Of a stretch of 64,000 nucleotides of DNA, positions 45,955-54,746 are shown piece by piece. This stretch comes from Rubidibacter lacunae KORDI 51-2 (GTDB lineage Bacteria > Cyanobacteriota > Cyanobacteriia > Cyanobacteriales > Rubidibacteraceae): positions 1 through 64,000 of the forward strand of contig NZ_ASSJ01000070.1 of assembly GCF_000473895.1 (NCBI RefSeq), given 5' to 3'. Every line of letters starts with the position of its first letter. Position 1 is the stretch's first letter. The notes beneath the pieces are model-generated. The model had not been told where the DNA came from, made no database searches, and was given only the letters and a program-made list of their open reading frames with translations. Made by a program: the position numbers and the translations under genes.

Positions 45955-47463
45955 GTGAAGTCTTCTCTCGTCATTCTCTACCACCGCGAGCCCTACGACG
46001 AGGTCGTCGAGAATGGCGTCGTTCGCTATCGTGCCAAGAAAAGCCCCAACGGTATCTTGCCGACTCTCAAGAGCTTTTTTCACAACGTCAGCCAGGGTAC
46101 CTGGGTTGCATGGAAGCAGGTCAAAGCGAAAGATGCTGCAAAGTTTCAAGAACGCGTTGAAGTTGAAGGTGAGGGGAACTACAGCGTTCGTCGCATCCCG
46201 TTAACGGCGGACCAAGTCAAGCATTTCTATCACATCACATCTAAGGAAGCGTTCTGGCCGATCCTTCATTCATTTCCCTATCACTTCACTTACGAAACCT
46301 CGGATTGGGAGAATTTTGAGAATATCAACCGGCTCTTCGCAGAAGCCGCGTGCGCTGAAGCAGCTGACGACGCCCTGATTTGGGTGCACGATTATAACCT
46401 CTGGCGTGCTCCTTTTTTCATTCGCGAACTCAAGCCCGACGCGCGTATTGCGTTCTTCCATCACACGCCATTTCCTTCGGTGGACATTTTTAACATCTTG
46501 CCCTGGCGCGAGAAGATTATCGATAGCTTGCTGTGCTGCGATATCGTCGGTTTTCACATCCCGCGCTATTCCGAGAACTTTGTTAACGTCGCGCGCAGCC
46601 TGCGCGAGGTGGAAGTAGCCGCGATCGAGCCCGTACCATCGAATCTGACCTCCGTGGGTACCGCCCTCGCCGAGCCAGAAGCCGTTACAAAATTGCGCTA
46701 CAACGGTCGCGAGATCAAAGTGGACGCCTTCCCCGTTGGCACCAATCCCAAACAGATTCAGAGCGTTCTGAACAAACCCGAAACCGAGAAACGCTACGAA
46801 GAGATTCTGGAGCTACTTGGCGGGCGCAAAACCATCATTTCTGCCGGACGCGTGGACTACGTTAAGGGCACGCGCGAAATGCTGGAAGCCTACGGTCGCT
46901 TGCTGGAGCGCCGCCCGGAGCTGCACGGTAAGCTCAACCTGTTGGTGACATCGGTATCGCCGGCTACCGGGATGCGCGTATATAAAACCGCGCAGACACT
47001 TATCGAGCAACTTGTGGGCAAGATAAACGGCCGCTTCGCCAAGCTCGATTGGATTCCAATCATGTTGTTCACGCAGCCCGTGCCCTTCGCCGACTTAATG
47101 TGCTATTACAAAGCTGCAGATATCTGCTGGACGACCCCCCTGCGCGATGGATTAAATCTCGTGGCTAAGGAATACGTCATCGCGCGCGGCGGTCGAGGTG
47201 GCGTGTTAATCCTCTCCGAGTTCGTGGGAGCAGCAGTGGAACTCCCAGAGGCCGTTCTGACCAACCCGTATTCGATCGATCGCATGAACGACGCGATCGA
47301 TCTCGCGCTGGACATGCCCGAGGACGAGCAGCAGCAGCGCATGCAGAAAATGTACTCAACGGTTACGCACTACGACGTCAATTACTGGGCAGGTCGTTTG
47401 CTCGAGCAATTCGAACTGCAACTCCCCGGTCTCAATTCCGATAAGGAGTTGGCAGCGGTCTAG
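45955..47463 (+). CDS. ggpS: Glucosylglycerol-phosphate synthase
   Basis: This 502-residue GT20-family enzyme joins ADP-glucose to glycerol-3-phosphate, the committed step of glucosylglycerol, the main osmolyte of moderately halotolerant cyanobacteria. It has the long N-terminal region typical of GgpS rather than trehalose-phosphate synthase (MKSSLVILYHREPYDE...KSPNGILPTL). Further features are the VHDYNLWRAPFFIRE and FFHHTPFP motifs, and the nucleotide-sugar region SAGRVDYVKG...TTPLRDGLNLVAKEYV. The start at 45955 is a GTG, after a GGAGG at 45943-45947. A strong terminator follows. Confidence 0.93.
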   Translation: MKSSLVILYHREPYDEVVENGVVRYRAKKSPNGILPTLKSFFHNVSQGTWVAWKQVKAKDAAKFQERVEVEGEGNYSVRRIPLTADQVKHFYHITSKEAFWPILHSFPYHFTYETSDWENFENINRLFAEAACAEAADDALIWVHDYNLWRAPFFIRELKPDARIAFFHHTPFPSVDIFNILPWREKIIDSLLCCDIVGFHIPRYSENFVNVARSLREVEVAAIEPVPSNLTSVGTALAEPEAVTKLRYNGREIKVDAFPVGTNPKQIQSVLNKPETEKRYEEILELLGGRKTIISAGRVDYVKGTREMLEAYGRLLERRPELHGKLNLLVTSVSPATGMRVYKTAQTLIEQLVGKINGRFAKLDWIPIMLFTQPVPFADLMCYYKAADICWTTPLRDGLNLVAKEYVIARGGRGGVLILSEFVGAAVELPEAVLTNPYSIDRMNDAIDLALDMPEDEQQQRMQKMYSTVTHYDVNYWAGRLLEQFELQLPGLNSDKELAAV

Positions 47464-47550
47464 ATACCGAGCCTACCGCTCGCGACAGCGTGTTTCTCAG
47501 AAGTCGACGCAATTGGGTTTCGGCTTCGCACCCTCCAACCAGGGTCAGAC

Positions 47551-47582
47551 CGGTTCCGCGATTGCTTGCGGAGCCGTTTTTT
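47551..47582 (+). terminator. Rho-independent terminator after ggpS
   Basis: A 9-bp stem with one G-U pair (47551-47559 with 47568-47576) encloses an 8-base loop and is followed by six T. It lies 88 bases after the ggpS stop and separates ggpS from glpD transcription. Confidence 0.85.
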
Positions 47583-47609
47583 GGTGAGTCGGGTTCTAGG
47601 GAGGGAATC

Positions 47610-47713
47610 TAATACTACCTCTAGGGAGCGCTGCGACAGATGGCAGATTGAGAACCATTCATCCTCGGGGTTGTTTGCCTCATCTGTCGTAAGAATTGTG
47701 CATTTTGGTATTA
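47610..47713. repeat. 104-bp palindromic dispersed repeat, copy 2
   Basis: Same length and layout as the copy at 2868-2971: TAATAC at the left end, GGTATTA at the right, with the internal GCTGCGACAGATGGCAG and CATCTGTCGTAA arms pairing. The central part differs most between copies. It lies between the ggpS terminator and glpD. Confidence 0.7.
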
Positions 47714-47871
47714 CGGTCGTTACCTCGCGACTCATACCTTGCAGGAGCGGATCGCAGCCGAGACGTAAACTACCGTTCAGACAGCTGATTCAAGCCGGAC
47801 TCCGCTTGCGTGCGAAGTACTGGAAGATATTTATAAACTGCAGCATCGACAATAAACTGCGACATCGGCCC

Positions 47872-49581
47872 ATGCGTTCTTTTCAAAAAATTCGAAATAC
47901 TGCCTATGACGCTATTGTCATCGGCGGTGGTGTTAACGGAGCGGCAACAGCTCGCGACGCTGCCCTGCGCGGACTCAAAACAATTGTTGTCGAGAAAGCA
48001 GACTTTGCTGGGGGTACGTCAAGTTGGTCGACGCGCCTCGTTCACGGCGGACTGCGCTATCTGGAATACTTCGAATTTTCCTTGGTGCGGGAGTCGCTGC
48101 ACGAGCGCGAGCTGCTGCTGCGCTGCGCGCCGCACTTAGTCAAACCGCTGATGCTTACCGTCCCGATTTACGGGGATCGCTCCCGCCCGTACTGGAAAAT
48201 CTGGGCGGGCATGATCCTTTACGACTTCTTTAGTTTTGATAAGAGCATGCTGCCGCACCGAATGCTCCCGAAGCAGAAATTCCGCCAGCACTTGCGCTCT
48301 CTCGATCCAGATGGACTGAAGGGCGGCGCACAATATTACGACGCTCAAGTAGTTTATGCCGAACGTCTCTGCCTGGAGAATATCATTGCCGCTCGGGAAG
48401 CCGGAGCGACCGTACTCAACTATGTGGAAGTGATAGCTCTCGAGCGCAACGGCGATCGCATCACGCGCTTGCACTGCCGCGATGTTTTTACGGGAGAAGT
48501 AGTTGTTATCACCGGCAGCCAGGATGCAGTTGTCATCAATACGGCAGGGCCGTGGGTGGACGAAATCTGTCGACGCGGGGTGCAAGCAGGCGGTGAATGC
48601 GTGGAACTCGCGCGGGAGCAGTTGATCGGCGGTACTAAGGGCAGCCACATCATTGTCGATGCCTTTCCCGGAGCGCCCGATATGGCTCTTTATGTGGAAG
48701 CAAAGTCGGACAAGCGGCCATTTTTTATCGTGCCGTGGTTGGGTTCGTATCTGATCGGTACAACCGACATTCGCTTCAACGGCAATCTCGAGCAGATCAA
48801 AGCCGGGGACGAGGAGATCGATTATCTCTTGCGCGAGACAAACCTCACGATCCCGAGCGCTCGCCTCACTCGTGACGACGTTAAGTTCACCTACTCAGGC
48901 GTGCGACCGCTGCCCAATACCGAGGGCAAGCCTGGCGGCATCACGCGCCGCCACCTACTGCACGACCACGGCAAGGAAGGCACAGTTAACTTGATATCGC
49001 TAGTTGGAGGCAAGCTGACTACATTCCGGCATGTTGGCGAGCAGCTGACCGATGCCATTTTCTTGAAAATGGGTCGCCCGATCCCCCCGTGCCCGACCCT
49101 GCACCAACCCTTCCCAGGAGCAATCTTGCCAAACGATCCGCGCATCGCCGACGCGATCGTGCAGTATGGCGATCGCCTGAAGCGGACGACGGTCGATCGC
49201 TTGTTCGACCTCTACGGCGCTCGGGCCCTGCAGGTGTTGGCACTAGTCGACGACGCACCGGAGTTGGGCGAGTGCATCGTTCCCGAAATGCCGGACATCA
49301 AAGCACAAGTGGTTTACGCCGTCCGCGCAGAATTTGCGCAGACGGCAGCCGATATTGCCCGACGCCGGACGCCGATCGCCATGGAGCAGAATTACGGCTT
49401 GGACGCACTGCCGGTTTTGCTGGATGTGCTGCAGCGTCACTGCGGTTGGAGTCAGAAACGCTGCGATCGCTCTCGCACTGAGTACATCAATTATGTGGTG
49501 GAGAACTGCATTCCCGACTACGTCCTAGCCCAACTGCAAACAGCTGAGAAATTGGAAATCGCCGGGCGATCGCGCCCATAG
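47872..49581 (+). CDS. glpD: Glycerol-3-phosphate dehydrogenase, FAD-dependent
   Basis: The 569-residue flavoprotein oxidises glycerol-3-phosphate to dihydroxyacetone phosphate, passing electrons to quinones at the membrane. It has the FAD loop VIGGGVNGAATARDAALRG, the GTSSWSTRLVHGGLRYLEYFEF block and the KGSHI and GTTD motifs of the DAO family. The C-terminal DAO_C domain follows (about 410-550). The frame is open to 47566, but the ATG at 47872 (MRSFQKIRNTAYDAIVIGGG) gives normal length, and the earlier part contains the 104-bp repeat. Next to ggpS it fits a role in controlling glycerol-3-phosphate, the glucosylglycerol acceptor. Confidence 0.92.
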   Translation: MRSFQKIRNTAYDAIVIGGGVNGAATARDAALRGLKTIVVEKADFAGGTSSWSTRLVHGGLRYLEYFEFSLVRESLHERELLLRCAPHLVKPLMLTVPIYGDRSRPYWKIWAGMILYDFFSFDKSMLPHRMLPKQKFRQHLRSLDPDGLKGGAQYYDAQVVYAERLCLENIIAAREAGATVLNYVEVIALERNGDRITRLHCRDVFTGEVVVITGSQDAVVINTAGPWVDEICRRGVQAGGECVELAREQLIGGTKGSHIIVDAFPGAPDMALYVEAKSDKRPFFIVPWLGSYLIGTTDIRFNGNLEQIKAGDEEIDYLLRETNLTIPSARLTRDDVKFTYSGVRPLPNTEGKPGGITRRHLLHDHGKEGTVNLISLVGGKLTTFRHVGEQLTDAIFLKMGRPIPPCPTLHQPFPGAILPNDPRIADAIVQYGDRLKRTTVDRLFDLYGARALQVLALVDDAPELGECIVPEMPDIKAQVVYAVRAEFAQTAADIARRRTPIAMEQNYGLDALPVLLDVLQRHCGWSQKRCDRSRTEYINYVVENCIPDYVLAQLQTAEKLEIAGRSRP

Positions 49582-49771
49582 CCTTTGCTGTGCAGCCAGC
49601 ACCATTCTGAAGCCAGCAACCGAACGCAAGTCAGAAAAGAGGCGTTCTTGGCGTGGCTTGCGTTCGCTTTCACGAAAACAATTTAATACACGAGCCGACT
49701 TCCCGGAGGTCATTGCGTTCCAAAACGCACGACCCTGTCACCTCGATCGCAACGAGCAGCTCCGGTAGGAC

Positions 49772-50022
49772 TCATGCGATTTTGAAGATGAACGTCACCT
49801 TCTCTTCCTTGCCGAACGCGATCGAATCACCCGACTCCATCACGCGGCGGATGCCCGACTGGGGTGGACTGTGTTTGACATAAGTACCGTTGGAGCAACT
49901 TACATCTTCGATGAAGTGCTTCGAGTCCTGCAGGATGATGCTTGCAGGGACGCGCGAGGCGATCTCTGCATCGGGCAAGCCCGCCAGATCGATATCCGGC
50001 GGAACACGATCGTTCGGCTTAC
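49772..50022 (-). pseudogene. FHA-domain gene, 3' part (split by IS256 element)
   Basis: This part encodes the C-terminal half of a forkhead-associated domain: DRVPPDIDLAGLPDAEIASRV, then FIEDVSCSNGTYVKH, the phosphothreonine-binding loop, and a terminal IAFGKEEKVTFIFKI. Joined to the part at 51417-51639 by removing the IS and one copy of the 9-bp duplication, the frame is restored exactly (IILIGKPNDRVPPDID). Upstream of the duplication the present frame reads IS sequence. Confidence 0.88.
50014..50022. repeat. 9-bp target-site duplication, left copy
   Basis: TCGGCTTAC here is repeated at 51417-51425, flanking the element, as expected for IS256-family insertion (8-9 bp). Confidence 0.9.
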
Positions 50023-51416
50023 GAGATATTGTCAAATCTGGTGTATGGCTAGAAGCTAGGCGGCAGCCTGCATCTGGGTCACATCGGTGTTGTCATCGAC
50101 TCGACATCCATCTTTGAATGGAACTCCTTCAATCACGTCAGCTAGGTGTTTAAAGCCTCGAATCCTGAGCCAACTCTTCTGAGCGCTCTCGACCAGTTTG
50201 AACACCAGTGCCAGGATAGTTTCCTTAGAAACACAGCCTCGGGTCTTGTCGGTTCTGAGGCGCACGGTGGCAAAGGTCGACTCAATGGGATTAGTGGTGC
50301 GAATGTGCGCCCAATGCTCAGCGGGGAAGTCGAAGAAGGTCAGCAAAACATCGCGGTCTTTGGCTAAACACTGGGTCGCCTCGGGATACTTGGCTTCATA
50401 GGTCGCAATGAAGCGATTAAACGCTTGATCGGCCTCGGTTTTGCTGTTTGCCCGGTAAATCTCCCAGACCGCGCGTTTGGCCTCGCTCTGCTGCCGTTTG
50501 GGGAGTTTGTTGAGCACGTTAGCAGTCTTATGCACCCAACAGCGCTGTTTCTTCGTGGTGGGAAACACCTGAGGTAGGGCTTTCCAGAAGCCTAAAGCCC
50601 CATCGCCAATGGCCAGGTGAGGTGCTTGGGTTAGCCCCTGGTCTTTGAGCCGCAGCAACAGTGATTTCCAACTCAACTCCGATTCCCGATACCCCGCCTC
50701 CAAAGCCAGGAGTTCTTTGTGCCCTTGACCCGTGACCCCGATGATGACCAACATGCACTGCCGCTCGCCGGCACGGATGTTGAAGTAGATGCCATCGGCC
50801 CAGATATACACATAGTGCTGTTGCCGTAGCGACCGCTGCTGCCACCTCTGGTGCTCAGCGCTCCACTTGGCTTTCAGACGGCCAATGGTCGCCGCAGAGA
50901 GCCCGGTTGTGTCTGAGCCCAACAGCGACGACAGCGCCTCACAAAAGTCCCCGCTAGACACCCCTTTAAGGTACAACCACGGGAGTAAGTCCTCTATGCG
51001 GCGGGCGCGTTTCAGGTACGGCGGCAGCAGGGCAGAGGTGAACTTTATCCCGCTGCCACTGCGGTCTCGCACCTTCGGCACTTGAATCTCCACCTCCCCG
51101 ACTCCAGTCGTAATCGTGCGTTCGGGCAGGTGGCCGTTGCGCACCACCACCTGCCGTCCTTGCTCATCCCGGCGGTCTCGATACTGAGCTAGAAAGTCCT
51201 CCAATTCCGCTTCGACCGCTTGGGCGATGATTTGTCGGGCTCCTCGTCGAATCAGATCGCTTAAGGCGTCGCTGAAGCTCTCAGTTGTCTCTGGCGTAGG
51301 CAATGAAATAAGATTGTCGTCATTCATGGTGTATTCCTCTGCTGGTTACTTTGTTTCATCCAGCAGGATACGCCCTTTCTTCTTTTCCCTCCATACACCA
51401 GAAATAAGCATATCTC
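50023..51416 (-). mobile_element. IS256-family insertion sequence, complete
   Basis: The element is 1394 bp long, bounded by the 9-bp duplications. Its imperfect 26-bp terminal inverted repeats are GAGATATTGTCAAATCTGGT... on the left and, read inward from the right end, GAGATATGCTTATTTCTGGT.... They agree over the first seven bases and the last twelve (TCTGGTGTATGG). It encodes one intact transposase on the minus strand. The matching duplications and intact gene suggest a recent insertion. Confidence 0.92.
50056..51327 (-). CDS. IS256-family (Mutator-type) transposase
   Basis: The 423-residue DDE transposase starts MNDDNLISLPTPETTESFSD. It has the N-terminal DNA-binding part (RRGARQIIAQAVEAELEDFLAQY) and the Mutator core: YIWADGIYFNIR with the first Asp, an Asp in HLAIGDGALGFWKALP followed by CWVHKTANVLNKLP, and a C-terminal catalytic helix region (RTTNPIESTFATVRLRT with the Glu). 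Length is typical and the gene is intact, so the element may still move. Confidence 0.93.
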   Translation of the reverse strand: MNDDNLISLPTPETTESFSDALSDLIRRGARQIIAQAVEAELEDFLAQYRDRRDEQGRQVVVRNGHLPERTITTGVGEVEIQVPKVRDRSGSGIKFTSALLPPYLKRARRIEDLLPWLYLKGVSSGDFCEALSSLLGSDTTGLSAATIGRLKAKWSAEHQRWQQRSLRQQHYVYIWADGIYFNIRAGERQCMLVIIGVTGQGHKELLALEAGYRESELSWKSLLLRLKDQGLTQAPHLAIGDGALGFWKALPQVFPTTKKQRCWVHKTANVLNKLPKRQQSEAKRAVWEIYRANSKTEADQAFNRFIATYEAKYPEATQCLAKDRDVLLTFFDFPAEHWAHIRTTNPIESTFATVRLRTDKTRGCVSKETILALVFKLVESAQKSWLRIRGFKHLADVIEGVPFKDGCRVDDNTDVTQMQAAA

Positions 51417-51425
51417 TCGGCTTAC
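51417..51425. repeat. 9-bp target-site duplication, right copy
   Basis: TCGGCTTAC, identical to 50014-50022. Confidence 0.9.
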
Positions 51426-51639
51426 CGATGAGAATGATGGGTTGTGCGAGCAGTACGATCGAGTCTCCCGTCTGCAAATGCACCAGATAAGCATCCACCT
51501 CGGGAGTCTGAAGCTGGGTTTCCAAAGAATTCTGCGGACATTGGGGAAGCTCGCCCGGCGGCAATGGCTTCGTTGCCTTTAGAACGAATATTCCCGGCTC
51601 GGCAGCACCGTCGAAAATCTTTTCAGAAGGCACGTTCAT
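51417..51639 (-). pseudogene. FHA-domain gene, 5' part (split by IS256 element)
   Basis: The N-terminal 74 codons of the interrupted gene start MNVPSEKIFDGAAEPGIFVLKATKP and end in the first FHA strands (YLVHLQTGDSIVLLAQPIILIGKP). After the duplication the frame runs into the element. The uninterrupted protein would be about 155 residues with an FHA domain covering its second half; it would have bound phosphothreonine peptides. Confidence 0.85.
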
Positions 51640-52027
51640 GAAAACTGAAGTTCAGCTCGGCAGCGGCCTCAGGAGTTGCAAGCGCAGGTATCGGAAAGAC
51701 CGAACGCGACCAAGCGGCAACTGCTGCAAAGGGAGAGACTTCCCCGGTCGGGGTGGCTTCCGGTCCACTGGATCTGGCAGCACGCGATCGACCGTTTGCG
51801 CGATCCAAGGCTAGTTTGACTCAAATTGTAAAGTCATCCGAGCAGAATTCTACCCCTCGGATGAACCTCGGAGCATTGCAAGCTTACCAACCGCGTCTAT
51901 CAATCGAACAGTGCAATTTACCAACAGATTCTGGTTTCGCGGACCCTCTAAACCATCACGCCCGCTCCCCAATGAACCGATCTAACTGCTAGAGCATCGC
52001 GACCACAGAGATATCGAACGCTGCCAC
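51640..52027. other. Gene-free interval, FHA gene to pgl
   Basis: A 388-base interval between two minus-strand genes. Short frames cross it but none has a recognisable start signal or content. It should contain the promoter of the disrupted FHA gene. Confidence 0.3.
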
Positions 52028-52753
52028 TCAAGCCACGAGGTCAGCTCCTGCATCGGCATCGAGCAGCCACCATAACTCGCCTGCCGGTTGCACGAGTCGC
52101 GAAGGATACGCCGCATTGTCACCCTCGGATGCGAGGACTTGCTTCAAAGCAGGACGTTTGTTAGCCCCGGAGATGAGGAACAGAACCCGCCGCGCGCAGT
52201 TGAGCACGGGAACGGAGAACGTCAACCGCAAACTGTCGCCTTTGTTGCCCACGGTGACACTGCGATCGCAGACCTGCAGGGAGTTGGTATGGGGAAATAG
52301 AGATGCTGTGTGACCGTCATCGCCCATCCCGAGCAGAATCAAGTCAAATTCAGGAAACTCGCCGTCTGCAAGCTGAAAAAAAGACCGTATTACGCCATCC
52401 GCATGCTCGGCATCGACAGCAGCATCGCCATCTGCTGTCGGCATGGGATGAAGGTTCTCGGCCGGGATAGGAACTTTGTCCAACCAGGCTTCGCGAGCCA
52501 TGCGCTGGTTGCTTTCAGGGTGGTCGGGGCTGACGTAACGCTCGTCTCCCCAAAAGACGTGTAGGCGATCCCACGGTAGTGACTCCGCGGCGAGTTGCTC
52601 GTACAGCGGCCTGGGTGTGCTTCCACCCGACAAGGCAATGGTGCAGCGGTCGCGCTCGGCAATTGCAGACCGGATGGTCTCGACGCAAAACGCCCGTGCG
52701 CGCGCCACGAGGGCGACCTTATCGGGTAGAACCTCAAGTTTGCGATTCTGCAT
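52028..52753 (-). CDS. pgl: 6-phosphogluconolactonase
   Basis: This 241-residue DevB-type enzyme hydrolyses 6-phosphogluconolactone, the second step of the oxidative pentose-phosphate pathway. Family blocks are ALSGGSTPRPLYEQLA, the WDRLHVFWGDERYVSPDHPESN stretch and LLGMGDDGHTASLFPHT. Three in-frame ATGs compete (52771, 52762, 52753). I chose the last because it gives the usual MQNRKLEVLPD start, but GGAGG lies nearer the middle one, so the start is uncertain by a few codons. Confidence 0.93.
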   Translation of the reverse strand: MQNRKLEVLPDKVALVARARAFCVETIRSAIAERDRCTIALSGGSTPRPLYEQLAAESLPWDRLHVFWGDERYVSPDHPESNQRMAREAWLDKVPIPAENLHPMPTADGDAAVDAEHADGVIRSFFQLADGEFPEFDLILLGMGDDGHTASLFPHTNSLQVCDRSVTVGNKGDSLRLTFSVPVLNCARRVLFLISGANKRPALKQVLASEGDNAAYPSRLVQPAGELWWLLDADAGADLVA

Positions 52754-53205
52754 TACCAACATTTCCTCCACGCACTATCCCAACAAAACCTCCCCGTTCC
52801 CCTTGGATAGTTAGCAGAGTGTCAAACAACCAGCAATCTGCCAATATCTATGTCGATAGGGTCGGGCTTATGCAGCAGCTCAGTGCAACGAAACGCATGC
52901 CCGACAGAAGGTTCCCGGCGATCTCAATGTTAGAATAGCCATTCAATACAGGGCTACGCGCTGGTGACATTCCGCGTGCGTTTTCATTCTGCAGCTGCGG
53001 ATTGGCTATTGAACTTGCAACACTTCTTTACAAAGCGTAATACTTTAAGAAGTAAGGGTAAAGAAGGCGGCGTGCGGGCTGCGATCGACTGTCATCTGAT
53101 ATTGACAAGGACGCAAGCAGGAGGGGGTGCCGAGGAAGCGCGCGGCGCCGCAAGCAGATGCAATGCAGGGCAAAACCTGTAGCAGCAAAGGAGAGTAAGT
53201 CGCGA
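52754..53205. other. Divergent interval, pgl to DUF502 gene
   Basis: These 452 bases hold both promoters. No gene or strong hairpin is supported. The sequence before 53206 includes AAGGAGAG (53188-53195), a likely ribosome-binding site for the next gene. Confidence 0.35.
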
Positions 53206-53973
53206 GTGAGCATTCAGCAGCGCTTCGTACAGAGCCTCAAGAACGACTTGATTGCCGGTTTGCTAGTAGTGATTCCCCTGGCAACCACGATTTGGCTGAC
53301 CTACACGGTGGCAACATGGGTGATTCGGTTTCTGACGAAGATTCCCAACCAACTCAATCCGTTTGAAAGCCTGCATCCGTTCCTGACTAATTCGCTCAAC
53401 TTGCTAGTGGGACTGGCGGTGCCGCTGTCGTGTATTTTGCTCATCGGCTTAATGGCACGTAATATAGCCGGGCGCTGGTTGCTCGATTTGGGCGAGCGAT
53501 TGCTTCAGGGCATTCCGCTGGCAGGGTCAGTTTACAAAACGCTCAAGCAGATTCTAGAAACTCTGCTCAAGGACTCGAAAAGCAAGTTCCGTCGCGTAGT
53601 GATGGTTGAATATCCGCGACCGGGACTGTGGACGATTGCCTTTGTGACAGGAACGGTCGATGCGGAGTTTCAAACTCACGTCGAGCAACAATTGCTGAGC
53701 TTATTTATCCCGACGACGCCCAATCCGACGACCGGGTGGTACGCCATGGTCCCTGAGAACGAAGTCATCAACCTATCGCTATCGATTGAGGAAGCGTTCA
53801 AAGTCCTAATTTCTGCGGGCATCGTGACGCCATCGCCGAACGTAGTCTTACCCCCTCAGCGCAACGTGAAAGCAGCTCGCTCCAGCAATGCTCGACGCGA
53901 ACCGCCCCTGGCAGAGCTGGCAATCGATAATACGCGTGCAGTTTTGCTTGAGGAAGATGTCGTTTCCGAGTAA
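53206..53973 (+). CDS. DUF502 membrane protein
   Basis: In this 255-residue protein two membrane helices (about 18-42 and 68-92) precede the conserved LLDLGERLLQGIPLAGSVYKTLKQ block and a soluble domain (VMVEYPRPGLWTIAFVTG...FIPTTPNPTTGWYAMVPENEV) typical of DUF502. The function is unknown. I chose the GTG at 53206, preceded by AAGGAGAG, over an ATG at 53158. It is followed 81 bases later by nusB and then ftsY, an order I associate with other cyanobacteria. Confidence 0.82.
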   Translation: MSIQQRFVQSLKNDLIAGLLVVIPLATTIWLTYTVATWVIRFLTKIPNQLNPFESLHPFLTNSLNLLVGLAVPLSCILLIGLMARNIAGRWLLDLGERLLQGIPLAGSVYKTLKQILETLLKDSKSKFRRVVMVEYPRPGLWTIAFVTGTVDAEFQTHVEQQLLSLFIPTTPNPTTGWYAMVPENEVINLSLSIEEAFKVLISAGIVTPSPNVVLPPQRNVKAARSSNARREPPLAELAIDNTRAVLLEEDVVSE

Positions 53974-54054
53974 CCGCTCTAGGTTGCCATGCCCAGTTTG
54001 GAATAATTCTGCGCTTGTGCGCATTGCCTAAGAGTTTGTCACCGAGCTGCCACC

Positions 54055-54741
54055 ATGCCCCGTTTACAGCCACGTAGCATCGCTCGCGAGCTTGCCCTGC
54101 TCGCCCAAAGTCAACTGCGGCTAAAGTCAGACAAGCTCGACCGACAGTCGCTGGAGCAACTAGTCTCCACCTCCATTCGCGCTCTCATCGGCGAGGTCCA
54201 GGAATCCCTAGAAGTGGCTGCTGCAGAAGTGCAGCGCGCGCAGGATCGCCTGCTGACTAGCGCCACGCGCACGACCACTGTCGAGGGAGCTAAAGCGATG
54301 ACTGCAGAGGCGATCGCGCTGACGCAAGCTGCCATCAATCGGCTCGGATCGGCATTGGAATTGCCACAGTTCGTGCAGATGGCCGAGCGCGACGAGGTCC
54401 GCCAATATGCCTTGACACTGTTGAGTGCGATTGGCAATTACCGCGAAGCAATCGACGAGCGAATTTCGGCAGCACTCGTGGACTGGCAGCTGCATCGTCT
54501 GGCGCGGATCGATCGCGATTTGCTGAGGCTCGCAGTTGCTGAAATGGTGTACCTGGGCGTGCCAGTCCGGGTGGCCATAGACGAAGCCGTGGAGCTCGGT
54601 AAGCGTTACTCCGATGAGAACGGCTATCGGTTCGTGAACGGAGTACTGCGGCGCGCTAGCGATCGCCTCAAAACCGAGCAGAAAGCCGATGTCGCACCGC
54701 ACGCCCCTACAGACAGCGCTGACGAAAGCAAGGTTGGTTAG
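54055..54741 (+). CDS. nusB: Transcription antitermination factor NusB
   Basis: The 228-residue protein has the helical NusB fold. It starts LQPRSIARELALLAQSQ, and a conserved C-terminal half runs IDRDLLRLAVAEMVYLGVPVRVAIDEAVELGKRYSDENGYRFVNGVLRRA. It is longer than the E. coli protein (about 140 residues), through a middle insertion around residues 60-110, as in other cyanobacteria. It binds boxA RNA with NusE (S10) for rRNA antitermination. ftsY starts 5 bases after its stop. Confidence 0.92.
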   Translation: MPRLQPRSIARELALLAQSQLRLKSDKLDRQSLEQLVSTSIRALIGEVQESLEVAAAEVQRAQDRLLTSATRTTTVEGAKAMTAEAIALTQAAINRLGSALELPQFVQMAERDEVRQYALTLLSAIGNYREAIDERISAALVDWQLHRLARIDRDLLRLAVAEMVYLGVPVRVAIDEAVELGKRYSDENGYRFVNGVLRRASDRLKTEQKADVAPHAPTDSADESKVG

Positions 54742-54746
54742 CAGTC

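Noticed and set aside
47566-47871. N-terminal extension of glpD
   Set aside because: The open frame runs through the end of the ggpS terminator and the 104-bp repeat, and the ATG at 47872 gives the family start.
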